Below are positions 14,345 through 23,993 of a stretch of 64,000 bases of DNA, piece by piece. The notes under the pieces are model-generated. The model was given only the letters and a program-made list of their open reading frames with translations, was not told where the DNA came from and did not search any database. Numbering within the stretch: position 1 is the stretch's first letter; each line of letters starts with the position of its first letter. This DNA is from Pseudomonadota bacterium. GTDB lineage: Bacteria; Pseudomonadota; Gammaproteobacteria; Steroidobacterales; Steroidobacteraceae. Where the stretch lies: the NCBI GenBank assembly GCA_016705325.1, contig JADIYJ010000030.1, positions 84,265-148,264 on the forward strand, written 5' to 3'. Made by a program: the position numbers and the translations under genes.

Positions 14345-17216
14345 CGGAACTCGCGGGGCGCGAAGTCGCGGCCAGCGAACGCACGGCGACACCGTCCAGT
14401 TCCTGCTTCTCGACGAGCGCATCGGCGATGCAAACCAGCACCTGGCGGCGGGCACGCAGGAACGTCACGGCATCGCGATAGGAGCTGCGCAACAGCGCAT
14501 CGACCTGCCTCGCCTGCGCTGGCGTGGGTGCCGAAGTCCAGTTCAGATTCCCGTCGGAACCGAAGCCGGACGAGCAGACGACGCTGGTGGCGACCCGCGT
14601 GGCGACGGCGAGATCGCTGGTCGGGCCGCCGCCGGAATTCAGACTGATGTCGTCCTTGCCATAGACCACCTCCTCCGCCGCGCGGCCCGCGAGGATCGTG
14701 CGCATGCGCTCCAGCACCTCCATCCGAGTCATGACGCCGCGTTCGGGCGGCATGGAGGCGGTGAAGCCGAGGGAGCCGTCCATGCGCGGGATGATCGAGA
14801 CGAAAGTGAGTTCCGGCGCACCGTCCGTGCTGCCGAGCGCCGAAAGTGCATGGCCCGCCTCATGGACCGCGACGCGACGCATGTCTTCCGCGGTTAGGCG
14901 TCGCGCGGTGTCCGCTCGACGCGGCCGACGGGTCACCTCCGCGAGCAGATCTGCCTGAGCGATCTTGCGGCCATCCTTGCGTGCACGCCGCGCCGCGCCG
15001 CGCACGAAGAACTCGACGTCGGCGCCGGTGAGGCCATACGCGAGCTGCGCCAGGCCCTTTACCCGCACGTCGCGGCCAACGTTGTTCCGCTTGCGGTGCG
15101 GCTGCAGGTAGTGCGTAAAGATCTGTTCGAGCGCCGCGACGTTGGGACGCGGCAACTGGATCACCTGGTCCAGTCGGCCGGCACGGCGCAGAGCCGGATC
15201 GATTTTCTCGAGGTAATTGGTCGCACCGATCACGATGACGGGCTCGTTCGGGTCGAGCCCCTGGACCTGCTCGAGCAGCGCATTCACCACCTCGGTCTGG
15301 TAAACGCCGTTCGAGCCGGCGAACAATTCCCGGTTGCCGATGCTGTCGATTTCGTCGATAAAGACGATCGCGGGCGCATAACGCCTCGCCTCCGAAAACG
15401 TCTCGCGCATCGCCCGCAGATGGAGATCGAGCCCTCCCGACGATTGCCACTGCGTCGCGCTGGCATGGATGAACTTCACGTCGCACGCGCGTGCGATTGC
15501 GCGTGCGAGCGTCGTCTTGCCGGTGCCGGGCGCTCCCACCAGCAGCAGGCCGCGGTCGACCGCCTGCCAGGGGATGCGTCCCGCGCGCGCCGCGGCGATG
15601 TCGGCGATGAGATCCTCGGCCACCTGGCGCGCCTCGCCAAGGCCGTGCAGGTCCTTGAGCGCCAGCGAGTCGGCGGCCGACACTTGGGCGATGCGCGCCT
15701 GGCAGCGCTCCCGCAGGTAGTCGAGCGACTCCGCCGGGTCCAGCTTGAGCCGCAGCGGTGCGTGAAAGTCCGAGTGCACCACGTAGCGCACCCAATCCGC
15801 ACCGCCCGTCCGCCAACGTGGCGGGGGCGGTGCGCCGATCACCTGGCGGAAGATCTCGGCGAACAGCCGAGTATCGATGCGCGGCAACGTCAGAATCAGG
15901 TCCGTGGCGCGCCGCAGGGGCTCCGGGACGTCCGCGCGGCGTGCGCACCCGATCAACACCGGTGGTGCGCCGACTGCCAGCTGGTGTGCCGTCCACTCGG
16001 CGTCCCACAGGGTTCGGTAGGCATGGAACGAAATCACGTGCAGTGCGGGCGCGGGCACTCGGGTATCGACCCAGCACCGTGTGTCGTCTCCCGTCACGGC
16101 GGCCGCGTGTCGCGTGTGTTCTTCGGGAAACTCGGCACGTGTCGGATCGAGCAGGCCCACCACGATGTCTTCCACGAAGGCGATATCCGATTCGATCACG
16201 ATGATCGGCGCGGACTCCTGCACGAAACGCGCGAGCTGACCGATCGGGCCGGCGGGATGCGACTGCGTGTTGAAGCGCTGCAGCAAGCGATGGCCAAGGG
16301 CGCCGCGAATCGCGTCGACCAGCAGAACGGAAACGAACGCCTCCGTGACGGACAGATCGCTACCGGCCTTCACCTGTGCGTCTGATTCGGCGAGGCGCAC
16401 CTTCGCCTCGCGCGTAATCTCGATGATCGACTTTTTGGTGGCAGGCGGAACCACCTCGTCTTCTTCCGGCGGCGGCTGGAGGGTCGGGCACACCGGGGTG
16501 GGAACGCCGCCGAGCGCTGCCAACGGCGTGTCATCGACCATTTCGATCTCGCCGTCCGGCTTGACCAGGAACGTCGACGCGTACAGCACGTCCGAATAGG
16601 CCACCGTCGCCTGCGCACGGAACCTGCCATCCGTCGACGTGGCCTCCTGGCGCAAGGGTGTCCAGAGCTGCCGCAGCGACGCAACCTGACCCGCAACGGC
16701 CACGTCGGCGTCTGCGGCCGCGGCGAGCCCGATTTCCTCCGGTGCTTCGATCACGACAAAGGCGCCGTGCTCACCGCGAATCGCAAAGAGAAAGAACCGA
16801 ACGTAGTCGAGTACCGTGGCCGTGGTCAGCGCCAGCGTTTCGAGGGCATTGACGACGTGCACCGGCGTCGACTGGCCGTCGAGCCAATGCGTGTCGGCCG
16901 GACCGTGCAGCAGCAGTGCTCGCTCGACCCCCGCGACGCCGAGAATCCGGACGTCGACGAGATCGTGATTCGCATAGAACGGCAGCCGCGCAAAGCGAGC
17001 GTGCAACAGGCGCGCGCCGGCAAATGCCGTGGGCCGTGTCCTGGCCAGTTCCGTCAGGATGTCCTCTGCGACGCCGGCCTCGCAGGGTTCCCAGGAGATG
17101 CTCGGCCCCAACGTTCGTTCCACCACCGCATCTCCGATCAGGCTGATTGTCCCGACAGTAGCGGTTGGCAGGCCGGTGCAGCAAGACACTCCTGCTTTCA
17201 GGTTCCGGCGTCCCAC
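14328..17216 (-). CDS. FtsH-like AAA+ ATPase fused to an M41-type zinc peptidase, atypical N-terminus
   Basis: From the GTG at 17216 the product has 962 residues. The first 350 or so residues are of unknown type; residues 350-550 are also unfamiliar. The AAA+ module has Walker A GAPGTGKT (561-568) and Walker B FIDEID (Asp621, Glu622). The zinc motif HEAGH is at 785-789, followed by a downstream SGGGPTSDLAVATRVA segment that in FtsH supplies the third metal ligand. FtsH itself is about 650 residues with two N-terminal membrane helices, which I do not see. The frame stays open to 17606, but that part is antisense to the next gene. An internal TTG at 17231 is another start option. Confidence 0.8.
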   Translation of the reverse strand: MGRRNLKAGVSCCTGLPTATVGTISLIGDAVVERTLGPSISWEPCEAGVAEDILTELARTRPTAFAGARLLHARFARLPFYANHDLVDVRILGVAGVERALLLHGPADTHWLDGQSTPVHVVNALETLALTTATVLDYVRFFLFAIRGEHGAFVVIEAPEEIGLAAAADADVAVAGQVASLRQLWTPLRQEATSTDGRFRAQATVAYSDVLYASTFLVKPDGEIEMVDDTPLAALGGVPTPVCPTLQPPPEEDEVVPPATKKSIIEITREAKVRLAESDAQVKAGSDLSVTEAFVSVLLVDAIRGALGHRLLQRFNTQSHPAGPIGQLARFVQESAPIIVIESDIAFVEDIVVGLLDPTRAEFPEEHTRHAAAVTGDDTRCWVDTRVPAPALHVISFHAYRTLWDAEWTAHQLAVGAPPVLIGCARRADVPEPLRRATDLILTLPRIDTRLFAEIFRQVIGAPPPPRWRTGGADWVRYVVHSDFHAPLRLKLDPAESLDYLRERCQARIAQVSAADSLALKDLHGLGEARQVAEDLIADIAAARAGRIPWQAVDRGLLLVGAPGTGKTTLARAIARACDVKFIHASATQWQSSGGLDLHLRAMRETFSEARRYAPAIVFIDEIDSIGNRELFAGSNGVYQTEVVNALLEQVQGLDPNEPVIVIGATNYLEKIDPALRRAGRLDQVIQLPRPNVAALEQIFTHYLQPHRKRNNVGRDVRVKGLAQLAYGLTGADVEFFVRGAARRARKDGRKIAQADLLAEVTRRPRRADTARRLTAEDMRRVAVHEAGHALSALGSTDGAPELTFVSIIPRMDGSLGFTASMPPERGVMTRMEVLERMRTILAGRAAEEVVYGKDDISLNSGGGPTSDLAVATRVATSVVCSSGFGSDGNLNWTSAPTPAQARQVDALLRSSYRDAVTFLRARRQVLVCIADALVEKQELDGVAVRSLAATSRPASSVTRSS

Positions 17217-17280
17217 GGTATAAGCAAGCAATACCTGAGCAACGACGGCCGTGACGACCAGCCGGACAGGGGGGAACGCG

Positions 17281-17847
17281 ATGATCGGCCTGGAAGTCGT
17301 GCCGCTGCTCTTTTTCACGATCGGGGCGGCGTGCAGCTGGCTCGTCGCCTGGCCCGGCGGACTGGTGCTGAAGGCGCTGGCACGCGCCCGGCAGTGGGAC
17401 GGCGAACCCACCTTCAGAGCAGTTCGTCGCGCGGTCTTCTGGGCCCTGATGGCGCACCTTGCCCTTGCGGCCGGCATGGACGGACTCACCGGCACCCGGC
17501 ATTCGCTGATGGCGGTCCTGCCGGTGCTCAACAAAGCGCAGTGCGCTCCGTACTGCTTTTCATGGACGCCGGCGGCAGAAATGAAATCCGGGATTCGAAC
17601 CGTCAACGACTATTACCGGACCGTCGTCGGCTCGGGCAGCGCGGCGTGGCTCCGGTACCTGGCCTGGCAAGTGCCCGGCATCGTCGCGGCGTTCCTGGCG
17701 CTCGTGACGTTGAATCCCTGGCAAACCGCGGGTACGCGCAGCTTGCTCAGCCTGGGATGGGTCACACTGCTGTCCGTCGGTCTCGCGCTCGCCTTTGGAA
17801 TGACGTTCGTGGCGGGCGCTATGATCGAGTTCATCACGCTCGATTGA
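17281..17847 (+). CDS. Small integral membrane protein, unknown function
   Basis: The 188-residue product has about four hydrophobic helices: near residues 5-25, 55-72, 120-145 and 155-185. No family is recognised. The gene is divergent from the AAA+ protease with 64 bp between start codons, so the two may share a control region. A GGACAGGGGGG stretch precedes the ATG. Possible functional pairing with the protease is inference from position only. Confidence 0.7.
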   Translation: MIGLEVVPLLFFTIGAACSWLVAWPGGLVLKALARARQWDGEPTFRAVRRAVFWALMAHLALAAGMDGLTGTRHSLMAVLPVLNKAQCAPYCFSWTPAAEMKSGIRTVNDYYRTVVGSGSAAWLRYLAWQVPGIVAAFLALVTLNPWQTAGTRSLLSLGWVTLLSVGLALAFGMTFVAGAMIEFITLD

Positions 17848-17863
17848 CTGGCACGAACTTAGC

Positions 17864-18409
17864 TCAGCGTGCAGTAAACGTCGTCGCGCCGCGCACATCG
17901 CCGGGCCTAAGTTCCCACGTCACGCCCTGAATCGACGACGCACTGCGTGCCGCCGTGTTGCGACGGTTGAGCCAATCGAGATCGAAAACGCGCTTCCAGC
18001 TGGCCGCAATCCGACGCCGGTCGGGACGCGCATTGAACGGCCCTTCGTCGGCCAGCGACGTCGGCAGGTACCAACCGTTCAGGACGTAATGCCACAGCTC
18101 GAAGTCGGAAAGCAGCAGTCGCGCGTCGTCCAAGTCGAGTTCGATGCGCACGCCGCAGGTGCCGGTGGGCAGGTGGCCTCGCGCCCGCAGATCCGGCTGG
18201 GCTCGTGTTGCACCGCGCCACTGGCACCAGACCCAGATGGGCGACTGCCAGGCGTTCGCAGGCTGCCCGAGACGAGCGCGCATCTCGCCGGACATCCATT
18301 GGTACGCGCGAGTCCAATCGTGCGGGACGTTGCATGCGCGCGCGCGCCAGGTCTGCCCAGAACGCAGGACTGCCAGCACGTCGGGAGTCTGGATCGTCCA
18401 TGCGCGCAT
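17864..18409 (-). CDS. DUF3841-family protein
   Basis: The 181-residue product matches the pattern I know for DUF3841: an AYQWMSGEM helix, PIWVWCQWRG, PDLRARGHLP, GVRIELDLDDARLLLSDF and WHYVLNGWYLPTS. The biochemical function of the family is not known to me. The gene lies tail-to-tail with the small membrane protein (16 bp gap) and is divergent from the CHAT gene. Confidence 0.75.
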   Translation of the reverse strand: MRAWTIQTPDVLAVLRSGQTWRARACNVPHDWTRAYQWMSGEMRARLGQPANAWQSPIWVWCQWRGATRAQPDLRARGHLPTGTCGVRIELDLDDARLLLSDFELWHYVLNGWYLPTSLADEGPFNARPDRRRIAASWKRVFDLDWLNRRNTAARSASSIQGVTWELRPGDVRGATTFTAR

Positions 18410-18525
18410 GATTCATTGGACCGGCACACCGAGGGTGCGCACAAGCTAGCACGCAGCCTGCGGCGCTGTCGTTTCGGCGCCTGTTCTGCGATGCTGCGGG
18501 CTGGCCGGGCACGAGGCGGGACGGG

Positions 18526-21357
18526 GTGGACTTTCGGTACTGTTCGACACCGCGCGCCAAGTTGCTGCAAACCGTGCTCCTGGCCGGGATGATGCTGGCG
18601 TGGCTGCCGCCTGTGCAGGCCGCGACCTGGATCGAACAGGCGCAAGCCGACCTGACGTGCACGGGACAGGCCGATGCGTCGGAGCGACTCGCCCTCGACG
18701 CCCCGTGGCTGCCGGCGCCCGTCGATGCGAAAACTGTCACCGCCTATTTTCGCGGCAAACCCCAGAACCCGCGACAGGCAAAATTCCGTCACCTGACGCT
18801 GCTCGCCGCCGTGGGTTGGTGGGCCGATCTCGTCAACGACCAGGCGCTGCGACAAGACGTTTACTTGACGATCGGCTCGATGGCGGATCGCCATGCGGCC
18901 GCGAGCGGCGGCCTGCTGTTCCGGCAGATCGCGCGATGCGCGCGCACTCACCTGATCAGCACGCAGATCGAACTCGAAAGGCCACAGGCCGCCGAAGAAC
19001 TGGCGCGGCAGCTGGCGGCACTGTATCCATCGACGCCCGCAGCCCAGCCCGTCGAGGACTGGCCGTTGATGCTCGCGTTGCGTGAACTGCGCCTGGAGCC
19101 CGGCGCACGAGCAGGCATCGAAGAACTCACGGCGCGCTCGACTCGTTACGGGGAAGGCGCGGTCGACGCTGGGCAAGCGGATCGCGCGAGCCGATGGCTG
19201 GCGGCTGCGGCCGCTGGAACGCTAGCGCTCGGCGCGGCAGACCGCGCGCAGCAGCTCGCGGTGCGATCGATGGCCGTGACCGGCAAGTCACCCGATGCAA
19301 ATGCGGTGTGGCGGGCGTTGCCGACCGTCTACGACGCGGCGGCGAAGCTCGGGCGTGCAGTCGATGTCCCCAACCTGAACGCTTTGCTCTCCTCGCCGAC
19401 ACCACCGGCTTCGCTCAGCGATCACCAGGCTGTGTTCGACTCGCTGTTGCGCTTGTCCGATGTCGCCGAAGCGAATCAACAGTTCGACGACATGGCCCGC
19501 TTGCAGCAGGTCGCTGCCCGCGAACTTGCGCAGCAACGCGGCCTCGAACGCTACCCGATGCCCTTCTACCGTCACGCGCTCGAGCAATTGGCCCTCGAGC
19601 GCGACGCGGACATCGGCACGCTCGCTCGGCGCGACCCTGCCTTTGCGTCCCGCACGCTCGCGACCTACACGGGGCTGTACGACAGGCTGCTGGCACAGGC
19701 GCAGACGCAGTTCGTCGCCGATGCGCGCGAACAGCTGTTTTTCCAGTACAAGATCGACAGCAGCCTGCATGCGCTTGCCGAGCTCTCGCCGACGATGCCG
19801 CGCTCGGCTTCGGAGATCACCGACACCGCATTTCGCTTGGCCCAGATGCGGTCCTACGGCCGGCTGACGCTCGCGACATTGGCGGGGGAACTTTCGCGTA
19901 CGCGGCTCGACCCGCAAGCAAGAGTCAGCGTCGAACGTTATTTTTCGCTGGCGACGCAGACAGCCGTCTGGCTGCGCGCCCTGCTGGGCACGCTGCGCGT
20001 GCCGGCGGATGCGGCGCTGCCCGATGGCGAAACACTGTGGAAGGCGTTCTTCGCGCTCGATATCTTCTACAACGAGACGAGTCGCGAGTTCGAGCGCTAC
20101 GCTGCGTTCGTCCGGCAGAAGGCACCGGGTATCGCGGACCTCGCGACACCGCATCCGCTGGCGCTGCGCGACTTCCAGCGCCGGCTGCGTCCCGGTGAGG
20201 CGATCGTCGCCACGCTGGTGACGCCGCTCGACCTCTACGTCTGGGCGATTACGTCGGACAAGGCCGTCATGACCCGGCGGCGTGTGACCGAGCGCGAGCT
20301 GCGCGCGAAAATCCAGCGTCTGCGCGCCGGACTGACGCCGGGCAACGGCGGCGCGATGCCGCCTTTCGATGCGGCGGCGGCCCACGAACTGTATCGGCTG
20401 GTGTTCGAGCCGGTCGCGAAGACGCTGCAGGGGGTCACGGAAGTCAGCTGGTACGGTCACGGGCCGCTCGGCGCCGTGCCGCCGGCCGTTCTCGTCAGCA
20501 CGCCCCCGGCCAAGCCGCTGCTGCGCACACCGGCCGAATTCAACCAGGCTGCATTCCTCGTCGACCGCTACGCGTTCGCGGCGCTCGCGGACTTGTCGCT
20601 GTTTGCATGGCATCGTGACCAGCCACGGTTATCGCGCAGCGAGCAACGCTTCCTCGGCGTGGCTGCGCCCTTGCTGACGTCCGATGAGGTTGCGGGCGGC
20701 CCACGGTCACGGTCGTATGAACTGGCGGGCGGGCTCGACGGCAAGGCGCTGTCCGCTTTGCCCAAGCTCGCCGAATCGGTCGACGAGATGCGCGGGCTCG
20801 CCGGCATCGTCGGTGAAGCAAACGCGACGCTGTGGCTGGGTCCCGCGGCAAGCGAGCAGCGGTTCGTCGGCGATGCTTTGCGTGGCTATGGACTCATCGC
20901 GCTCGCCACGCATGGATTCCTGCCCGGTGAAGTGCGCGACGTGCCGGAGCCGTCGCTGATGCTGGCCTTGGCGCCCGAGCGCCAGGATCGTTTTGACGGA
21001 CTGCTGACGAGCCGCGAGATTGCATCGCTGCAACTCGACGCGCCGCTCGTGATCCTGTCGGCCTGCAACACGGCAAGCGCAGACGGGCGGCCGCGCGGCG
21101 AGACGTTCACCGGTCTCACGCAGGCGTTCTTCAACGTCGGGGCGCGCTCACTGATGGTGAGCCACTGGCCCGTCATGTCGGGCGCGGCCGTGCAACTCTC
21201 GGTGGGCACGGTGGACCGCTCGCGAATGCCGAGCGCATCGCTGTCGAAGAGCCTGCAGGTGGCGATGCAGGCCGCACGCAAGGCGGGCGCGGCCAGCCCG
21301 ATCGAGGCCCACCCGTCGTTCTGGGGCCCGTTCGTGATCGTGGGCGACGGTCGCTAG
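18526..21357 (+). CDS. Secreted CHAT-domain (caspase-fold) peptidase with helical N-terminal region
   Basis: A GTG start gives 943 residues. A signal peptide (LLQTVLLAGMMLAWLPPVQA, about residues 12-31) targets the protein to the periplasm. Residues 40-530 are alpha-helical and TPR-like. The C-terminal 350 residues form a CHAT domain: the catalytic His796 in ATHGF and Cys847 in ILSACNTA are both present, followed by GLTQAFFNVGARSLMVSHWP. CHAT proteins are caspase/separase-clan peptidases often used in bacterial conflict or regulated proteolysis. Both catalytic residues are intact, so it is probably active; the substrate is unknown. The 3' end overlaps the convergent FecR-like gene by 4 bp. 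Confidence 0.88.
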   Translation: MDFRYCSTPRAKLLQTVLLAGMMLAWLPPVQAATWIEQAQADLTCTGQADASERLALDAPWLPAPVDAKTVTAYFRGKPQNPRQAKFRHLTLLAAVGWWADLVNDQALRQDVYLTIGSMADRHAAASGGLLFRQIARCARTHLISTQIELERPQAAEELARQLAALYPSTPAAQPVEDWPLMLALRELRLEPGARAGIEELTARSTRYGEGAVDAGQADRASRWLAAAAAGTLALGAADRAQQLAVRSMAVTGKSPDANAVWRALPTVYDAAAKLGRAVDVPNLNALLSSPTPPASLSDHQAVFDSLLRLSDVAEANQQFDDMARLQQVAARELAQQRGLERYPMPFYRHALEQLALERDADIGTLARRDPAFASRTLATYTGLYDRLLAQAQTQFVADAREQLFFQYKIDSSLHALAELSPTMPRSASEITDTAFRLAQMRSYGRLTLATLAGELSRTRLDPQARVSVERYFSLATQTAVWLRALLGTLRVPADAALPDGETLWKAFFALDIFYNETSREFERYAAFVRQKAPGIADLATPHPLALRDFQRRLRPGEAIVATLVTPLDLYVWAITSDKAVMTRRRVTERELRAKIQRLRAGLTPGNGGAMPPFDAAAAHELYRLVFEPVAKTLQGVTEVSWYGHGPLGAVPPAVLVSTPPAKPLLRTPAEFNQAAFLVDRYAFAALADLSLFAWHRDQPRLSRSEQRFLGVAAPLLTSDEVAGGPRSRSYELAGGLDGKALSALPKLAESVDEMRGLAGIVGEANATLWLGPAASEQRFVGDALRGYGLIALATHGFLPGEVRDVPEPSLMLALAPERQDRFDGLLTSREIASLQLDAPLVILSACNTASADGRPRGETFTGLTQAFFNVGARSLMVSHWPVMSGAAVQLSVGTVDRSRMPSASLSKSLQVAMQAARKAGAASPIEAHPSFWGPFVIVGDGR

Positions 21358-22268
21358 CGCGGAGACGGACCCCAGAGCACCCAGTCGCCGATCGAACCAG
21401 CCAGTGTATCGCCGGCACGGATCAGAGGCCGCAAGCGTTCGAAACTCTCCAGCTTCCAGCGGCCGTCTTCGAGTCGCGCGAGCCACACGGCCTGGGCCGT
21501 GACCCCGAGACTGGTCGTGTCGGTCGCAAGTTCTTCTGGCACGACAGGGCCGCTCCCGACGGCCTCGAGCGTGCCTGCATAGCGGCGATTGGCTGCGTCA
21601 GTGACGGTGATGGTGTACTGGCCCGGATCGAGCGGCACATCGTCCAGTCGCACTTGCCAACCTTCGATGGATTCGCGGTAGACGAGACTGTCGCGCCCCG
21701 ACAGCACACGCACCTCGAAAGGCGGACAGCCGCCACGCCAGGCGAGCGGCAGGTCGCGCTGCCCCGTGACGATGCGGGCACCCGGGACCAGGATCGGCAC
21801 GGCAATCGCCCGCACGGCGCTGCCGTCCTTGCCGCACGAGTCGCCGCCTCGCGAAGCGGCGGTTCCGTCGAGTCGATACTCGTCATCGAGCAGGATCGGG
21901 CGCAATGACTGGAAAATCACCGCGAGCTTGCCAAGCGGCTTGGCAGCGGGGATGACGAAATCGCCGGGCCCCTTGAGGTTGAGCGTCTCGTTGTTCGCCA
22001 ACTGCACGGTCACCGAAGCACTGGCCGGTAGCGCCAGCCGGTCGCCGGCCATCACGACGGCGCCGATCTGCACCGGGACTTGCTCGCCCTTTGGCGATCG
22101 CATCAGCGTATAGCGCGCCGCCGCAGGCCGGTAGTTGCTGATCACGCCGACGCCGACGCCGACGCCGGTGTCGCTGGCAGCCTCTGCGCCGTCCAGGAGC
22201 AGTGATGGGAGACCCGCGGCAAGCAGGGCCGCCAAGGCCAAGGTGTAGCGGTATCGCTTGATGCCCAC
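21354..22268 (-). CDS. FecR-like secreted protein
   Basis: The GTG at 22268 is chosen because AAGGAG lies 7 bp upstream; the open frame extends further but without a ribosome-binding site. The 304-residue product has a signal peptide (YTLALAALLAAGLPSLLLDG). It is followed by a FecR-type beta-rich segment with GAVVMAGDRLALPASASVTV and a later LDPGQYTITVTDAANRRY Ig-like piece. FecR-type domains are periplasmic ligand or cell-wall sensing modules. The start is 1 bp after the CHASE2 stop, so the two genes form an operon with CHASE2 first. Confidence 0.75.
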   Translation of the reverse strand: MGIKRYRYTLALAALLAAGLPSLLLDGAEAASDTGVGVGVGVISNYRPAAARYTLMRSPKGEQVPVQIGAVVMAGDRLALPASASVTVQLANNETLNLKGPGDFVIPAAKPLGKLAVIFQSLRPILLDDEYRLDGTAASRGGDSCGKDGSAVRAIAVPILVPGARIVTGQRDLPLAWRGGCPPFEVRVLSGRDSLVYRESIEGWQVRLDDVPLDPGQYTITVTDAANRRYAGTLEAVGSGPVVPEELATDTTSLGVTAQAVWLARLEDGRWKLESFERLRPLIRAGDTLAGSIGDWVLWGPSPR

Positions 22269-22269
22269 G

Positions 22270-23709
22270 TCACTCTCCTTGCCCACCAGGTGATTTGTGT
22301 TCGCGGCGCCAGCCCGCACCTAGCGCACGCCACCAGCCGGCGGGACCGGCGGGAAATCGTGGGCGCCGCTCGTTCAGTTCCTCGACAGACCTGCCCGCCG
22401 TTTCCAATGCCTTGTAAGCAATCGACAGCAAGATAGCTGCTTCGAGCGCGTCGAACACGAGCAGGCTGTCGAACAGCGCAAGCAGCACGGCAACGATGGT
22501 CAGGACGCCGGTCGTGATCAGGATGACTGCGCCGAACCCGCGCAGCCACCACGCCACGAACACGAACAGCGCGAACAGCAGCAGCGCGACGACATGATAG
22601 GCCAGGTTCGCCGACCAACCGTGTCTCTCGGCCTGCAGCGGGGTGTAGCGAACGGTGTTGGCCAGCAACTCGACGCCCGGCAGCACGCCGCTCGGTGTCA
22701 TCCAGAAGTCGCCGGAGCTCGGATGGGTCGCGCCGATGAACACGACGCGGTCGCGGAACAAGCGCGCGTCGTCACGGGCGATCTCCGGATCGAGCAGCAG
22801 CGTCGCTGAGACAGCTTGCGCATCGGTTCGCGGAGTGGCCCGCGCTTCGCCGGTCAGCCGCGGCCCGATCAGCAGGCGTTGCGCATTGCCATCCGGCGAT
22901 TCCGCGACCCGGCACGATTGATTCTGTGCAGCCGGCGCCATGACGTGATCGAGTCCAGGCAGCGGTTTGGCCAGGCTGGCCGCCAGGCTCATTGCCACGG
23001 AGGGCAGCCACTGCAACCCGCCTGCCGAACAGATCGGCAGCCAGCGTTGCCAGCTGCGTACCGCCCCGCCGCCCCCCGTTTCAAAACCGGCGTGCGCCCA
23101 CGCAAGGTGCGGGTTCTTCGCGATCACCGCATCGAACGGGCTTGTCGTCGTACGCCGGGTACCGTCCTGCGCCGTCTCGACACGCTTCGGCAAAACGATC
23201 AGGGCTGGGCCCGCGTAGCGGGCGAGATATTCATGCAGCGCGAGTGAGCCCGCGTCACCGCTGGCGCCCGGCATCTCGCCGCCCGACAAGTCGATGTCCA
23301 CGACGACAGCACTCGGAGCCGCCTGCGTGACCACATGCAGCAACCGCACCAATTGATCGCGGGGCGTGATCGGCGGTGCCCCCCAGCCCCGGTGGGTCTC
23401 GTCGTCGATGTCGACGATGGTGACCGGCACGGTGCGGTGCGACTCGAACCAGCCTCGCGAGAGCGCGCGCAGCGCCGTGTCGGGATTGAACGGAGCGTCA
23501 GCCAGCCAATCGGCCACGCGGTTGTGCTGCGAGGTGCCCAGCAACGCGAAAGTGACAGCGACCAGCCCTGCCAGCGTGGTGGCGCGGATGGCGTCACTGC
23601 GCGGGTCCGTGCTGAAGCCCAGCGTGACCCGCAGCCGACGCACGAGCCGCGACACAAGGGTCGCTGATTTTTCTTTCGTGCGGCGCCTGCCCCGTGCTTT
23701 GACGTTCAT
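22270..23709 (-). CDS. CHASE2-domain membrane protein without an output domain
   Basis: The 479-residue product has one N-terminal transmembrane helix (TTLAGLVAVTFALLG) and a long extracytoplasmic region with the CHASE2 markers VTIVDIDDETHRGWG, AVVVDIDLSGG and VVFIGATHPSSGD. About three helices follow near the C-terminus. CHASE2 is an extracellular sensor module usually joined to kinases or cyclases; here it ends without one. The ATG at 23709 is preferred over an earlier one because it begins just before the basic cytoplasmic segment. It is followed directly by the FecR-like gene, a frequent pairing. Confidence 0.85.
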   Translation of the reverse strand: MNVKARGRRRTKEKSATLVSRLVRRLRVTLGFSTDPRSDAIRATTLAGLVAVTFALLGTSQHNRVADWLADAPFNPDTALRALSRGWFESHRTVPVTIVDIDDETHRGWGAPPITPRDQLVRLLHVVTQAAPSAVVVDIDLSGGEMPGASGDAGSLALHEYLARYAGPALIVLPKRVETAQDGTRRTTTSPFDAVIAKNPHLAWAHAGFETGGGGAVRSWQRWLPICSAGGLQWLPSVAMSLAASLAKPLPGLDHVMAPAAQNQSCRVAESPDGNAQRLLIGPRLTGEARATPRTDAQAVSATLLLDPEIARDDARLFRDRVVFIGATHPSSGDFWMTPSGVLPGVELLANTVRYTPLQAERHGWSANLAYHVVALLLFALFVFVAWWLRGFGAVILITTGVLTIVAVLLALFDSLLVFDALEAAILLSIAYKALETAGRSVEELNERRPRFPAGPAGWWRALGAGWRREHKSPGGQGE

Positions 23710-23780
23710 TTGCCAGTCCTTCGCAGCCACTCCATCATGCCCGGGTTCCCGGGTTCTGCCGAATGACAGAGGATCGCGTG

Positions 23781-23993
23781 ATGGCCACCCACGCACAGAT
23801 CGCCGCACGGTTGCTGCGCGATGCCGCGACATTCTTCCGCAATGTTGCCATGCAGAACGAACCCCTGCGGGAACAGTTGAACGACAACGCCGCGATCTAC
23901 GACCAGGTCGCCGACCTGGTCGAAAGCGATCCCGGGGGCGTAGTCGCCCTCGAGGCTGACCCTCGCCCGGCTGAAGGAAACGACGGTGGTTGA
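23781..23993 (+). CDS. Small acidic helical protein, unknown
   Basis: The 70-residue product begins MATHAQIAARLLRDAATFFR and looks like two or three amphipathic helices followed by a disordered acidic tail. No cysteine, signal or membrane segment is present. An upstream ATG at 23763 would add six residues. It is divergent from the CHASE2 gene and overlaps the next gene by 8 bp, so these two are probably co-translated. Confidence 0.65.
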   Translation: MATHAQIAARLLRDAATFFRNVAMQNEPLREQLNDNAAIYDQVADLVESDPGGVVALEADPRPAEGNDGG

